The translations under genes were made by a program, and so were the position numbers. The notes beneath the pieces were generated by a model. It saw only the letters and a program-made list of their open reading frames with translations, was not told the origin of the DNA and made no database searches. This document shows, piece by piece, positions 16,501 through 24,634 of a DNA stretch of 27,477 bases. Position 1 is the first letter of the stretch, and each line of letters opens with the position of its first letter. The stretch covers positions 1 to 27,477 of the forward strand of contig JAEDMJ010000025.1 in assembly GCA_016303065.1 (NCBI GenBank), given 5' to 3'. The stretch comes from Clostridiales bacterium (GTDB taxonomy: Bacteria > Bacillota > Clostridia > Oscillospirales > QAMX01).

Positions 16501-16921
16501 TCTGCTCGCCCTGGAATTTGGCGAGATATTCGTTGACGGTGACGACGTGGACGGCTTTTCCGGTCAGGGCGTTAAGGTACGAGGGGAAAAGTGCGGTCGT
16601 GGTCTTGCCTTCTCCGGTTTTCATTTCGGCAATCCTTCCCTGGTGGAGGATGACGGCGCCGATGATCTGTACGCGGAACGCGCGGAGGCCGAGAACGCGC
16701 CATTCGGCCTCGCGCACAGTTGCAAATGCCTCGGGAAGAATATCGTCGGTGGTTTCGCCGTTTTTGAGCCGTTCGCGAAGCTTGTCCGTCATGGAACGGA
16801 GATCTTCGTCGCTCATTGCCGAAAATCTGTCCTCAAGGGCGAAGACCGCGTCGACGAATTTTCTGTTTTTTCTTATTTCTTTTGTGCTGTTCGTGCCGAA
16901 CAGCTTTTGCAATATGCTCAT
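13589..16921 (-). CDS. secA: SecA, preprotein translocase ATPase (unusually long)
   Basis: SecA is the cytoplasmic motor that pushes secretory proteins through SecYEG. Seen: Walker A MKTGEGKT at 100-107, [36 protein letters not shown] at 207-219, [43 protein letters not shown] at about 580-594 and [25 protein letters not shown] at about 754-778. At 1110 aa it is well above the usual 830-930. Extra sequence includes a Glu/Asp-rich, then Glu/Ala/Arg-rich insert at about 312-380 and a second extension at about 610-740. The C-terminal 50 residues are basic and Gly/Pro-rich, with no Cys-type zinc-binding motif. ATG 16921 follows GAAAGG. Confidence 0.97.
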   Translation of the reverse strand: [1110 protein letters not shown]

Positions 16922-16950
16922 AGAAGAAAACCTTTCGCAGAGTTTTCAAT

Positions 16951-16979
16951 ATTATATCACAGCAGAGGAAAATAATAAA
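16951..16979 (-). promoter_or_regulatory. Promoter of secA (extended -10)
   Basis: On the - strand TATAAT (16956-16951) is preceded directly by TGA, giving an extended -10, and by a weak -35 TTTATT (16979-16974) at 17 bases. It lies 30 bases before the secA ATG and diverges from the phosphoglucomutase promoter. Confidence 0.65.
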
Positions 16980-17019
16980 CAGTTTTTTGTAAATAGGAGT
17001 GGGAAAAAGCTCCGAAATA

Positions 17020-17028
17020 TGATATACT
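17020..17028 (+). promoter_or_regulatory. Extended -10 promoter of the phosphoglucomutase gene
   Basis: TGATATACT carries the TGn extension plus TATACT. The -35 position (17000-17005, TGGGAA) is poor, as is usual for extended -10 promoters. The gene starts 33 bases downstream. Confidence 0.55.
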
Positions 17029-17060
17029 ATATATACGATATCTTTTGCGGAGGAGTTTTA

Positions 17061-18779
17061 ATGGACTGCAATTCTGAATATGCGCGCTGGAGTTCCCAAA
17101 AAGGAATGCCGGAGGAATATGCCCGGGAGCTTTCCGGAATGACGGAAAACGAAATAAAGGAAGCTTTCTCGGCGGAGCTGGCTTTCGGCACCGCCGGTCT
17201 GCGTGGGATAATGGGTGCGGGAACGTACCGAATGAACATATATACCGTGGCGCAGACGACGCGCGCGATCGCCGATGAAATCAATGCGAGGGGCGAGGCT
17301 GCCTGCCGGCGCGGCGCGGTCGTTTGCTGCGACTGCCGGAACAATTCCGGACGCTTTGCCGCCATTGCCGCGGGAGTGCTTGCGAAAAACGGTGTTCGCG
17401 TCCGTCTTTTTGACGGTATGCGTCCGACTCCGGAGCTCAGCTTTGCCGTCAGAGAATACGGCTGCGAGTTCGGAATCAACATTACCGCAAGCCACAACCC
17501 AAAGGAATACAACGGTTATAAGGTCTACGGCGCCAACGGCGCGCAGATAAACGACGCGGAAGCCGCCGCAATATCGGAAAGAAGAAGCAAAACGGATCTC
17601 TTTGCACAGTTCGAATCCGAAGATGAGTTTTCGCGCCAATCCCTCCTGAAAGCCGGAGTAGAGTTTATCGGAGCGGAAACCGACGAGGCGTTTCTTTCGC
17701 GGGTCATGTCCTGCGCCGTGACGGAGAACGCCGCCGGGCTTGCTCCGGACATGAAGATCGTGTTCACTCCCTTCCACGGAACGGGACGCGTCCTTGTGCC
17801 GGAGGTTCTTCGCCGCAGAGGATTTACAAATGTCATCTGCGTTGAGGAACAGATGGTCCCCGACGGGAATTTCCCAACTGTCGCAAGTCCGAATCCGGAG
17901 GACATTGCCGGTTTTGAACTTGCTATCCGCTATGCAAAAAAAGCCGGATCGGATCTTATCATAGGGACCGACCCGGACGCGGACAGAATCGGCCTCATCG
18001 TGAGACGGGCCGACGGAGAGTATGTCAATATAACCGGAAATCAGCTTGGAGTGCTGCTTACTGACTATATCTTTTCGGCAGGGCGTGCGTCCGGAAAGCT
18101 TCCGGAACACCCGGCGGTGATCACGACGATCGTTTCGACGATGATGGCGCGCACGGTCTGCGAGGCAAACGGAGGCGTCTTTGGAGAAGCTTTCACGGGC
18201 TTCCGCTTTATCTCCGAAAAAATGGACGAGCTCGAGGCGAAGGGCTGCACGGCGGTGCTCTGTTTCGAGGAATCCTACGGGTATCTTTCGGGAAGCCATG
18301 CCCGCGACAAGGACGCTGTCACCGCGGCTATGCTCGTTGCCGAGCTTGCGGCGTATCATGCGGCAAGGGGCAAAACACTGGCCGGGGCTCTTGAGGAGCT
18401 GATGGAAAAATACGGCTGGTACTCAGAGCGCACCATGAACATTAAAATGCCCGGTCTGGACGGACTGGAAAAAATGGCAAGGCTTATGGCGCGGCTGCGC
18501 TCCGAACCGCCGAAAGAGTTCGGCGGGGAAGCGGTCGGCGCTGTGTGCGACTATCTTCCGGGCACAAGGCGGTATGCGGACGGACGCGAGGAGACGCTTG
18601 ATCTCAAAAAGTCAAACGTTCTCGCCTTTGAACTTGCGGACGGCTGCCGCGTGATAATCCGTCCTTCGGGGACCGAGCCGAAGATAAAGGTATACGTCCT
18701 GGCAAAGGGCGGCACAAAGTCCGAGGCAGAGGCGCGGCTTGAGCGCTGCGCCAAAGCTGCGGAAAAGCTTTTGGGATAA
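17061..18779 (+). CDS. Alpha-phosphoglucomutase (alpha-D-phosphohexomutase family)
   Basis: This 572-aa enzyme interconverts glucose 1-phosphate and glucose 6-phosphate (possibly also mannose or pentose phosphates), linking glycolysis to glycogen and cell-wall sugar nucleotides. Seen: FGTAGLRGIMG at about 42-52, the active-site phosphoserine loop TASHNP at 142-147 (Ser144), the metal loop DPDADR at 304-309, the sugar-binding GEAFTGFRF plus FEESYG, and the phosphate-binding RPSGTEPK near the C-terminus. Length and the GEAFTGF form match the Firmicute PgcA type of phosphoglucomutase rather than GlmM. ATG 17061 follows GGAGGAG. The much longer open frame upstream runs antisense through secA and is not coding. 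Confidence 0.93.
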   Translation: MDCNSEYARWSSQKGMPEEYARELSGMTENEIKEAFSAELAFGTAGLRGIMGAGTYRMNIYTVAQTTRAIADEINARGEAACRRGAVVCCDCRNNSGRFAAIAAGVLAKNGVRVRLFDGMRPTPELSFAVREYGCEFGINITASHNPKEYNGYKVYGANGAQINDAEAAAISERRSKTDLFAQFESEDEFSRQSLLKAGVEFIGAETDEAFLSRVMSCAVTENAAGLAPDMKIVFTPFHGTGRVLVPEVLRRRGFTNVICVEEQMVPDGNFPTVASPNPEDIAGFELAIRYAKKAGSDLIIGTDPDADRIGLIVRRADGEYVNITGNQLGVLLTDYIFSAGRASGKLPEHPAVITTIVSTMMARTVCEANGGVFGEAFTGFRFISEKMDELEAKGCTAVLCFEESYGYLSGSHARDKDAVTAAMLVAELAAYHAARGKTLAGALEELMEKYGWYSERTMNIKMPGLDGLEKMARLMARLRSEPPKEFGGEAVGAVCDYLPGTRRYADGREETLDLKKSNVLAFELADGCRVIIRPSGTEPKIKVYVLAKGGTKSEAEARLERCAKAAEKLLG

Positions 18780-18828
18780 GAAAATGCCGGGGAAAACCGG
18801 CAGAAAACCGCTGTCAAAACAGATAATG

Positions 18829-18862
18829 TACCCCCAATACCATCCGGTATTGGGGGTATTTG
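18829..18862. terminator. Bidirectional terminator between phosphoglucomutase and ABC genes
   Basis: A perfect 13-bp stem (TACCCCCAATACC at 18829-18841 with GGTATTGGGGGTA at 18846-18858) closes a 4-base loop and is followed by TTTG on the + strand; the - strand continues into CATTATCTGTTTT. It lies between convergent genes and can serve both. Confidence 0.75.
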
Positions 18863-18912
18863 ACTGATGTAAAGCTGTGAAAACAATCGGATGTGCGCTG
18901 ACGCATACCGCC

Positions 18913-18970
18913 GGGGCAGCGGCACGGGGCAGCGGCACGGGGCAGCGGCACGGGGCAGCGGCACGGGGCA
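18913..18970. repeat. 13-bp tandem repeat, four full copies plus six bases
   Basis: The unit GGGGCAGCGGCAC is repeated at 18913, 18926, 18939 and 18952 with no differences, then GGGGCA ends the array at 18970. It lies in the 260-base gap between convergent genes. Open frames across it give only low-complexity Pro/Arg/Ala peptides and are not believed. Confidence 0.95.
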
Positions 18971-19039
18971 TACGCAGTGCAAAATCTCCGAAACGCCCGT
19001 TCACGGAGCTGACGGCGGCAATCGGCCGAAATTACGGAT

Positions 19040-20881
19040 TTATGTATAATACTGGGCCTGGGCGTTCCATAATTCGTAATATTTCCCGTCCCTGTCTTTT
19101 ACAAGCTCCTGATGTGAACCATATTGGAGTATTTCGCCATTATCAAAAACCGCGATCTTATCGCAAAAACGGCAGGAAGAAAGGCGGTGGCTGATAAATA
19201 TAACTGTCCGATTTTGGGCTATCTGATTAAAGCGGGAGTAGATTTCGTACTCCGCAATCGGATCCAGAGCCGAGGTCGGTTCATCGAGTATGACGAGGGG
19301 AGTGTTTTTATAGAGCGCCCGCGCCAGTGCGACTTTCTGAGCTTCCCCGCCTGACAGCTCCACGCCCTGTGCGTCGAAGTCGCGGTTCAAAAATGTTTCC
19401 AGCCCGTCTTTCAGCTCGGCAAGCCTTTCGTCAAAACCGACGAGTTCAAGTGCCTTGGCGGCTTTGTCGCTGTCGTATTCCGTTTCACCGGCTATGTTTT
19501 GCCCCAACCGAAATGAGAACAGCTTAAAGTCCTGGAAAGTTACGGTCAGAAGCTTCGAATACGTTTCTGTGTCATACGCCTGAATGTCGGTTCCGTTGAT
19601 TCGGATTGTGCCTTCCGCCGGAGAATACAGGCGGCAAAGCAGTTTTATCAGCGTCGTTTTTCCGCTGCCGTTGGCGCCGACAATCGCAATTTTCTGTCCC
19701 CCTTCCACCTTCAGGTTAATGCTGCGGAGCACGTTCTGACTTGTTCCGGGATACGCAAACGACACGTTTTCAAATTCGATGCTGTTGATTTTTGACAGAT
19801 CCGTATGTTCCGTAAGGGAACCTGTCTTTTCCTCCTCGGGGAGTTCCATGAACTGAAAATAGGTTTGCAGAGCGAATGTGTTTTCCCGCAGCGTGACAAG
19901 CTGCGCCGCAAAACCCGCCATACCGGATGAAAACCTTGTGATGCTTCCGATGTACTGCACGATGTTTCCGGCGGCGAATGCGCCGAACAATGCTTTAAGA
20001 CCGATATACAGATAGATAATAAAATTCAGCACAACGCCGGTGACAGTGGTGATGGTGGACAGGAACAGTTGGCTGCGGTATATCCTTCCGATCAGTTTTT
20101 TCACCTGTTCAAGCAGGCCGCTGTACTCGCTTTGAATCACGCTCTCCTGGTCGTATATCCGGATATCTTTGCCGTTCTTATAGTCAAGAAGATAATTGCC
20201 GATGTAGTACTCATACACACGGTTGAAATCCGCGCCATCCGTAAAGACAGCCTGGGTTTTACGCGTCAATGCAGTTTTTGAAACCATACCCAAAAATACA
20301 TTAAACAGTATAAAACCGCAAACGATCACGGAAAACCATGGAGATGTGAGTAAACGTAAAAACGATGTGCTGCCAACGCCGGGGGTGAAAAAGAGAGTTA
20401 CGGTCATCGAAACCGAGAAAATGATATCAAGCAGACTGCCAATCAGTTTTTGCAGCTGTCCCGGCAGGTCAAGAATGCCGCCGGTCAGATTTCTGGTCTC
20501 CCTGACTTTTTGCTTGAGGCGGTGCGTTTCGGGATCCTCCAGGGCGGCGTATGACATATGTGTCATCTTCATGCTCATACGCATATGATACCGTTTTACA
20601 AACTTATCCCTCTCCAAAGAAAGTTTGTGGTTGAATGCGTATACGATGACTTCAATCAGGAAATTTGCCGCAACCGTTATGAGGGCCAGTGTCAGCAGCC
20701 GTTGAAAAGACTCTCCCCTGATGATGCCGTTGATGATCCTGGCCGAAAGGAAAAGGTTGACATAGGGTCTGATTGTCTGAAAGAAAACCGCAAACGCATA
20801 ATACAGCATATACCCTGGAGAGATCTGCCGTATTTCACGTAAGCCCTTTACAAAGAAAGCAAATTCTTTTTTTGTTTTCAT
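19040..20881 (-). CDS. ABC exporter half-transporter (membrane domain plus ATPase), second gene of pair
   Basis: This 613-aa protein has an N-terminal exporter-type membrane domain of about six helices (to about residue 345) and a C-terminal ATPase domain. Seen: Walker A VGANGSGKTTLIKLL near 400-415, Q-loop TFQDFKLF, signature LSGGEAQKVALARAL, Walker B LVILDEPTSALDP and the switch His in FISHRLSS. The upstream gene encodes a similar protein, so the pair should form a heterodimeric exporter for lipids, drugs or peptides. I chose ATG 20881, ten bases after GAGG. TTG 20890 would overlap the previous stop as TTGA. No adjacent precursor peptide or immunity gene was seen, so the cargo is unknown. 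Confidence 0.9.
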   Translation of the reverse strand: MKTKKEFAFFVKGLREIRQISPGYMLYYAFAVFFQTIRPYVNLFLSARIINGIIRGESFQRLLTLALITVAANFLIEVIVYAFNHKLSLERDKFVKRYHMRMSMKMTHMSYAALEDPETHRLKQKVRETRNLTGGILDLPGQLQKLIGSLLDIIFSVSMTVTLFFTPGVGSTSFLRLLTSPWFSVIVCGFILFNVFLGMVSKTALTRKTQAVFTDGADFNRVYEYYIGNYLLDYKNGKDIRIYDQESVIQSEYSGLLEQVKKLIGRIYRSQLFLSTITTVTGVVLNFIIYLYIGLKALFGAFAAGNIVQYIGSITRFSSGMAGFAAQLVTLRENTFALQTYFQFMELPEEEKTGSLTEHTDLSKINSIEFENVSFAYPGTSQNVLRSINLKVEGGQKIAIVGANGSGKTTLIKLLCRLYSPAEGTIRINGTDIQAYDTETYSKLLTVTFQDFKLFSFRLGQNIAGETEYDSDKAAKALELVGFDERLAELKDGLETFLNRDFDAQGVELSGGEAQKVALARALYKNTPLVILDEPTSALDPIAEYEIYSRFNQIAQNRTVIFISHRLSSCRFCDKIAVFDNGEILQYGSHQELVKDRDGKYYELWNAQAQYYT

Positions 20882-20886
20882 TTTCT

Positions 20887-22677
20887 TCAAGCCTCAGCGT
20901 TTCTGTATTTGCAGCTCTGTATTTCAAACAGTTTTGCGTATTTGCCGTTCAGAGCCATCAGTTCCTCGTGGGTTCCGCATTCGCAGATCTGACCGTCCTC
21001 TAAAAACAGGATCCTGTCGCAGAATCTTGTACTGGCCAACCGGTGCGAAATAAAGACCGAAGTGGATGTCTTTGACAGGTCGTTATACTTTTGATAGATT
21101 TCGTTCTCTGCAATCGGATCAAGCGCAGAAGTTGGTTCATCCAAAACCAGTATAACACCCGACTTATACAGCGCTCGGGCTAATGCCAGCTTTTGTTTTT
21201 CGCCGCCGGAGAAGTCCACCGCCCGATCGTGAACGCTTTTAAGAAGCAGCGTTTTTTCCCGTTCTGGCAAGGTGCTCACTTTGTCATATAAACCTGACTG
21301 CTTAAGCACATTTGTCAGCTTATCCCGGTCTATGTCGTTATCCGGGCAAAGTGCAATATTTTTTTCGACGGACGCCGGCATCAGCACGATATCCTGAAAA
21401 ACGACAGAAAGCAGGGAATAGTATTCTTCAATGTTGTATTCCGTAATGTTTTTGCCGTTGACCAGTATATTTCCCTCCGAAGGAGCATAGAGACCGCACA
21501 ACAATTTTACGAACGTTGTCTTTCCTGCGCCGTTCAAACCGACCAATGCTATTTTTTCGCCTTTTCTGATTGTGAGGTTGATTTGCCTGAGCGTATCGTC
21601 TGAATTGTTCGGGTAGCGATAGGAGACGTTCTGAAATACAATTTCAGGCGCTTCGTTCGGGGTGCTGCACCCCGAACCGTGATTAAAGTGATTTTCCACG
21701 TCGTAGAATTCGCGCAAGTTGTACAAATCCAAAGACAGGCGCTGCATTGACGAGCATGAATTTGCAAAGTCAAAAAAGCATGTGGAGAGCAATGTGATGA
21801 GTGAAAAGTACAGCACAAAGTCCGAAACAGACATTCCGCCCCTGAAAACCTGATACAGCAAAAAGCCATATGCAACGCCGTCCCGCAGGAGTCCGATGGC
21901 GGCTTTGATTAAATCCAGCCCAAACAGCCGCTGCTCTTTTTTCCGGCTCCAGAAAAGGCGCTCCGCCAGCAGGTCCTCAAACATTGAGCGGAACCAACCT
22001 GCCATTCGGAAAATACGGATATCTTTTGCGCACTCAAAATCGCCTGCTTTCCTGCTTACGTAGGAAATTTTGCGGTCCAGGGGCACCCAATCGTCCTTGT
22101 GTTTGTTTATCCAGTTGTTATTGAACCAGTTGACGCAAAACAGACAAACGGTCATGACAAACAGGAACAGAACCAGCCACACATTGAACGAAGCAAGAAT
22201 GTAAATATTGATAATCAGTGTGACGAGGGATGAAAAGAATGCCACGATACGGGCAAGAAATTGCAGGGTGCTGCTGTCTTCCCCCAAAATGGCGCCGAGG
22301 GCCTTCTGGGTTTTGTTTTGCATATCGTATGATTCAAGAACTTCATAATCAACCGTGGTTATCTTCCGATTGAACAGATCCAGATGCTTGAAACGGCTGC
22401 CGTACACGCGCCACTGCAGTTTACAATCGCAATAATTTGACAGTAACTGAAGCAGGAGCAAAACGATACACATGAAGGACACGCACCAGACCAGTTTTGC
22501 AGCCTCAGCGCCTTCCGTGACAAACTGAACCACATATTTTGAAAGATAAGTTTCCACAAAAGGCAGCAGTGAAAGAATCGGAATCTGCACAATGGAAACA
22601 AGAACAAGTACCTTGTCAACTTGCCACGACTGCTTCCAATAGAAAGCCAAACTGGAGATGAAAAATTTTTTATTCAT
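20887..22677 (-). CDS. ABC exporter half-transporter, first gene of pair
   Basis: This 596-aa ABC half-transporter partners the gene that follows it. Seen: about six hydrophobic segments in the first 330 residues, Walker A VGLNGAGKTTFVKLL, Q-loop VFQDIVLM, signature FSGGEKQKLALARAL (Phe in place of the usual Leu), Walker B LVLDEPTSALDP and FISHRLAS. Both halves keep an apparently complete Glu after Walker B, so both ATP sites could be active. ATG 22677 follows a GGGGGG stretch; the upstream start at 22719 has no ribosome-binding site. By eye this gene and its partner are richer in A/T than the neighbouring dcw and secA regions, suggesting later acquisition. Confidence 0.9.
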   Translation of the reverse strand: MNKKFFISSLAFYWKQSWQVDKVLVLVSIVQIPILSLLPFVETYLSKYVVQFVTEGAEAAKLVWCVSFMCIVLLLLQLLSNYCDCKLQWRVYGSRFKHLDLFNRKITTVDYEVLESYDMQNKTQKALGAILGEDSSTLQFLARIVAFFSSLVTLIINIYILASFNVWLVLFLFVMTVCLFCVNWFNNNWINKHKDDWVPLDRKISYVSRKAGDFECAKDIRIFRMAGWFRSMFEDLLAERLFWSRKKEQRLFGLDLIKAAIGLLRDGVAYGFLLYQVFRGGMSVSDFVLYFSLITLLSTCFFDFANSCSSMQRLSLDLYNLREFYDVENHFNHGSGCSTPNEAPEIVFQNVSYRYPNNSDDTLRQINLTIRKGEKIALVGLNGAGKTTFVKLLCGLYAPSEGNILVNGKNITEYNIEEYYSLLSVVFQDIVLMPASVEKNIALCPDNDIDRDKLTNVLKQSGLYDKVSTLPEREKTLLLKSVHDRAVDFSGGEKQKLALARALYKSGVILVLDEPTSALDPIAENEIYQKYNDLSKTSTSVFISHRLASTRFCDRILFLEDGQICECGTHEELMALNGKYAKLFEIQSCKYRNAEA

Positions 22678-23083
22678 GACCCATTCCCCCCGGTCAGGAA
22701 AAATAAGAGAGACAAACATTTGTTATTGCACGCGGGATTTTTTGAAGCTGCCCATGGAATTTCACGCCGCAAAATCCGCGGACGTCAAATCCGGGCAAAT
22801 CTTAAAACCCTGTGCATTTTTTCAAACGAATTTTAATATGCCCTTAGAATATCACAACTGTTTTCTGATTTCAAGATAAAAATTTATATAGAATAAACTT
22901 TGTAGAGTGTGACATAATGCATTGTTTTTTTTGTTGATTATTGCCAAACTTTTGCCGCTGTACACATTTGCCTGATTTAAGTTCAAGTTTTTGGACATCC
23001 CCGATCTTTTCTTTTCGTACATGGCGATGACAGATTGAAGTATCCGCTTTTTTTGATGCGGCGAAAAGTCCGGCGGATTGTGC
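22678..23083. other. Gene-poor AT-rich region upstream of the ABC exporter
   Basis: Nearly 400 bases hold no gene I can support. A possible - strand promoter for the ABC operon is TTGTGA (22857-22852), 16 bases, TAAAAT (22835-22830), which would give a leader of about 150 nt. A 77-codon - strand frame (22852-23085) could only start at TTG, lacks a ribosome-binding site and matches nothing I recognise. Confidence 0.4.
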
Positions 23084-23122
23084 AAAAAAACGGCTGCATA
23101 CCCTGTCGTATGCAGCCGTTTT
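23084..23122 (-). terminator. Intrinsic terminator of the MATE gene
   Basis: A perfect 15-bp stem (AAAACGGCTGCATAC at 23087-23101 with GTATGCAGCCGTTTT at 23108-23122) and a 6-base loop are followed on the - strand by TTTTTTT. It lies 28 bases after the MATE stop codon. The flanking T-run on the + side (TTTT) would also allow termination in the other direction. Confidence 0.9.
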
Positions 23123-23149
23123 CTGTCCGGGATTATCTTTTGCGGGGGG

Positions 23150-24526
23150 TCAGCCTTTTTCGTAGCGCTCTTCGACGATTCCGAGGCGGTTTGCCTTCCA
23201 GCGGCCGCTGAATATGAACCAGCCGCAGAGGATGATCGAGCCGAGAGTTGCCGCGGGAGCTCCGGCTCCGATGCCGGTCATGCCGAAATCGAACACATAG
23301 CCCAAAAGCCATGCCACCGGCATTCTCAGAAGGATCGAGCAGAGAACTCCGTTGATAAGCGAGAAGACCGTGTGGCCGGAGGCGATGATCAGTCCGTTGA
23401 AGCAGAAGAAGAAAGCCACGAGCAGATAGTCAAAGGCGAATGCGCGCATATAGTCGATGCCGAGCTCGATGACGCCGGGGGTGTCCGTGAAAATCCGGAT
23501 TATGTATTCGGGGAAGAGCTGCACAAGAACGAAGATCACCGCGCTTATGGCAAATGAGATGCGGATTGCAATCCACATAGTCTTTTTCGCTCTGTCGAAA
23601 TATCCGGCGCCGATATTCTGGCCCGCCATGGAAGAAACGGAGGAGCTCATCGCGATGGCGGGGAGTATCGCAAAGGAGTTGAATTTGCCGACAACGCCGA
23701 TGGCCGTGCTGGCGTCGACCCCGCCGTAGTTGTTGGCAAGGGCGGTCATGAGCATGAAAGAGATGGAGCTTATGGTGTTCTGGATCGATGAGGGGAGTCC
23801 GAGCTTGAAAATGAGCTTGACTTTGTCCATTTTCGGGATAAAGCTTTTCGGCTTGAAGTCAAAGGAGAATCCCCGCTTTATAAGCCAGATGATCGACAAA
23901 ACAAGGGATATTGCCTGGGCGATGACCGTGGCGAGCGCCGCGCCGTCGGAGGAGCGGCCGAGTGCGCCGACAAAGAGAAAATCGAGGCCGATGTTTGCGA
24001 CGCACGCGATCATGACGAACCAGAAAGGACTTTTTGAATCGCCGAGCCCGCGGAGGATACTGCTTACCGCGTTGTATCCGAAAATGAAAATTGTCCCGCA
24101 CAGGCAGATGAAAAGGTATGAGTGAGCTTCGACGAAAGCCTCTTTGGGGGTTTTGAGAAGCGTCAAAAGCGGGTCTGCAAGCAGCATGAATACGGCTGTG
24201 AGCAGAACGGACGCTCCGATCAGAAGGGAGAAAAGAGTTCCGATGGCCTCGTTGACGTCCCTGTGTTTTTTGGCTCCGAAGTACTGCGAGATGAGAACCG
24301 TTCCGCCGACGGTGAATCCGACGACAAGATTTGTGACGAGCATCGTGATCTGGCTTCCGAGCGAAACGCCGGATATTGCGGTGTCTCCGCGAAACCAGCC
24401 GACAATGAGCATATCCGCGACGCTGTAAAGCGCCTGGATCAGGTTTGAGAGAAGAAACGGCAGTGAAAAACGGATCAGTTTTTTTGTAACGCTGCCCTGG
24501 GTGAGATCGTTCTGGAATGAGGCCAA
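23150..24526 (-). CDS. MATE-family multidrug efflux transporter
   Basis: This 458-aa protein is predicted to have twelve membrane helices and to export drugs or metabolites in exchange for Na+ or H+. Seen: the N-terminal FQNDLTQGSVTKKLIRFSLPFLLSNLIQ, LYSVADMLIVGWF, ISQYFGAKKHRDV, AVSSILRGLGDSKSPFW and, in the second half, MAGQNIGAGYFDRAKK. These are typical of the MatE/NorM-like Firmicute subgroup. No ATG precedes the conserved region. TTG 24526 lies eight bases after AGGAGA and gives the normal family length, so I chose it over the 36-codon longer frame. sir2 ends 108 bases upstream on the same strand with no clear terminator. Confidence 0.93.
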   Translation of the reverse strand: MASFQNDLTQGSVTKKLIRFSLPFLLSNLIQALYSVADMLIVGWFRGDTAISGVSLGSQITMLVTNLVVGFTVGGTVLISQYFGAKKHRDVNEAIGTLFSLLIGASVLLTAVFMLLADPLLTLLKTPKEAFVEAHSYLFICLCGTIFIFGYNAVSSILRGLGDSKSPFWFVMIACVANIGLDFLFVGALGRSSDGAALATVIAQAISLVLSIIWLIKRGFSFDFKPKSFIPKMDKVKLIFKLGLPSSIQNTISSISFMLMTALANNYGGVDASTAIGVVGKFNSFAILPAIAMSSSVSSMAGQNIGAGYFDRAKKTMWIAIRISFAISAVIFVLVQLFPEYIIRIFTDTPGVIELGIDYMRAFAFDYLLVAFFFCFNGLIIASGHTVFSLINGVLCSILLRMPVAWLLGYVFDFGMTGIGAGAPAATLGSIILCGWFIFSGRWKANRLGIVEERYEKG

Positions 24527-24634
24527 TGCTGTTTTCTCCTGGTATATAAGTTGTAAATTGATGTATATTTTATAATATTCCGCGGGAGAAGTCCATTGGC
24601 AGATGCTACGAAGATTGCCGTTTGCAGGAAACAA

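Noticed and set aside
16458..17060. N-terminal extension of the phosphoglucomutase frame into secA
   Set aside because: The true protein starts at ATG 17061 with GGAGGAG before it. The upstream part is antisense to secA and precedes the promoter.
18913..18970. CRISPR array
   Set aside because: The units are directly adjacent with no spacers and are only 13 bp long.
18551..19004. Two - strand frames over the 13-bp repeat
   Set aside because: Their Pro/Arg/Ala/Cys repeats are only translations of the tandem repeat; there is no ribosome-binding site and no normal protein character.
22852..23085. 77-codon - strand frame upstream of the ABC genes
   Set aside because: It can only start at TTG with no ribosome-binding site and has no domain that I recognise. 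I could not find a bacteriocin-like precursor for the exporter either.
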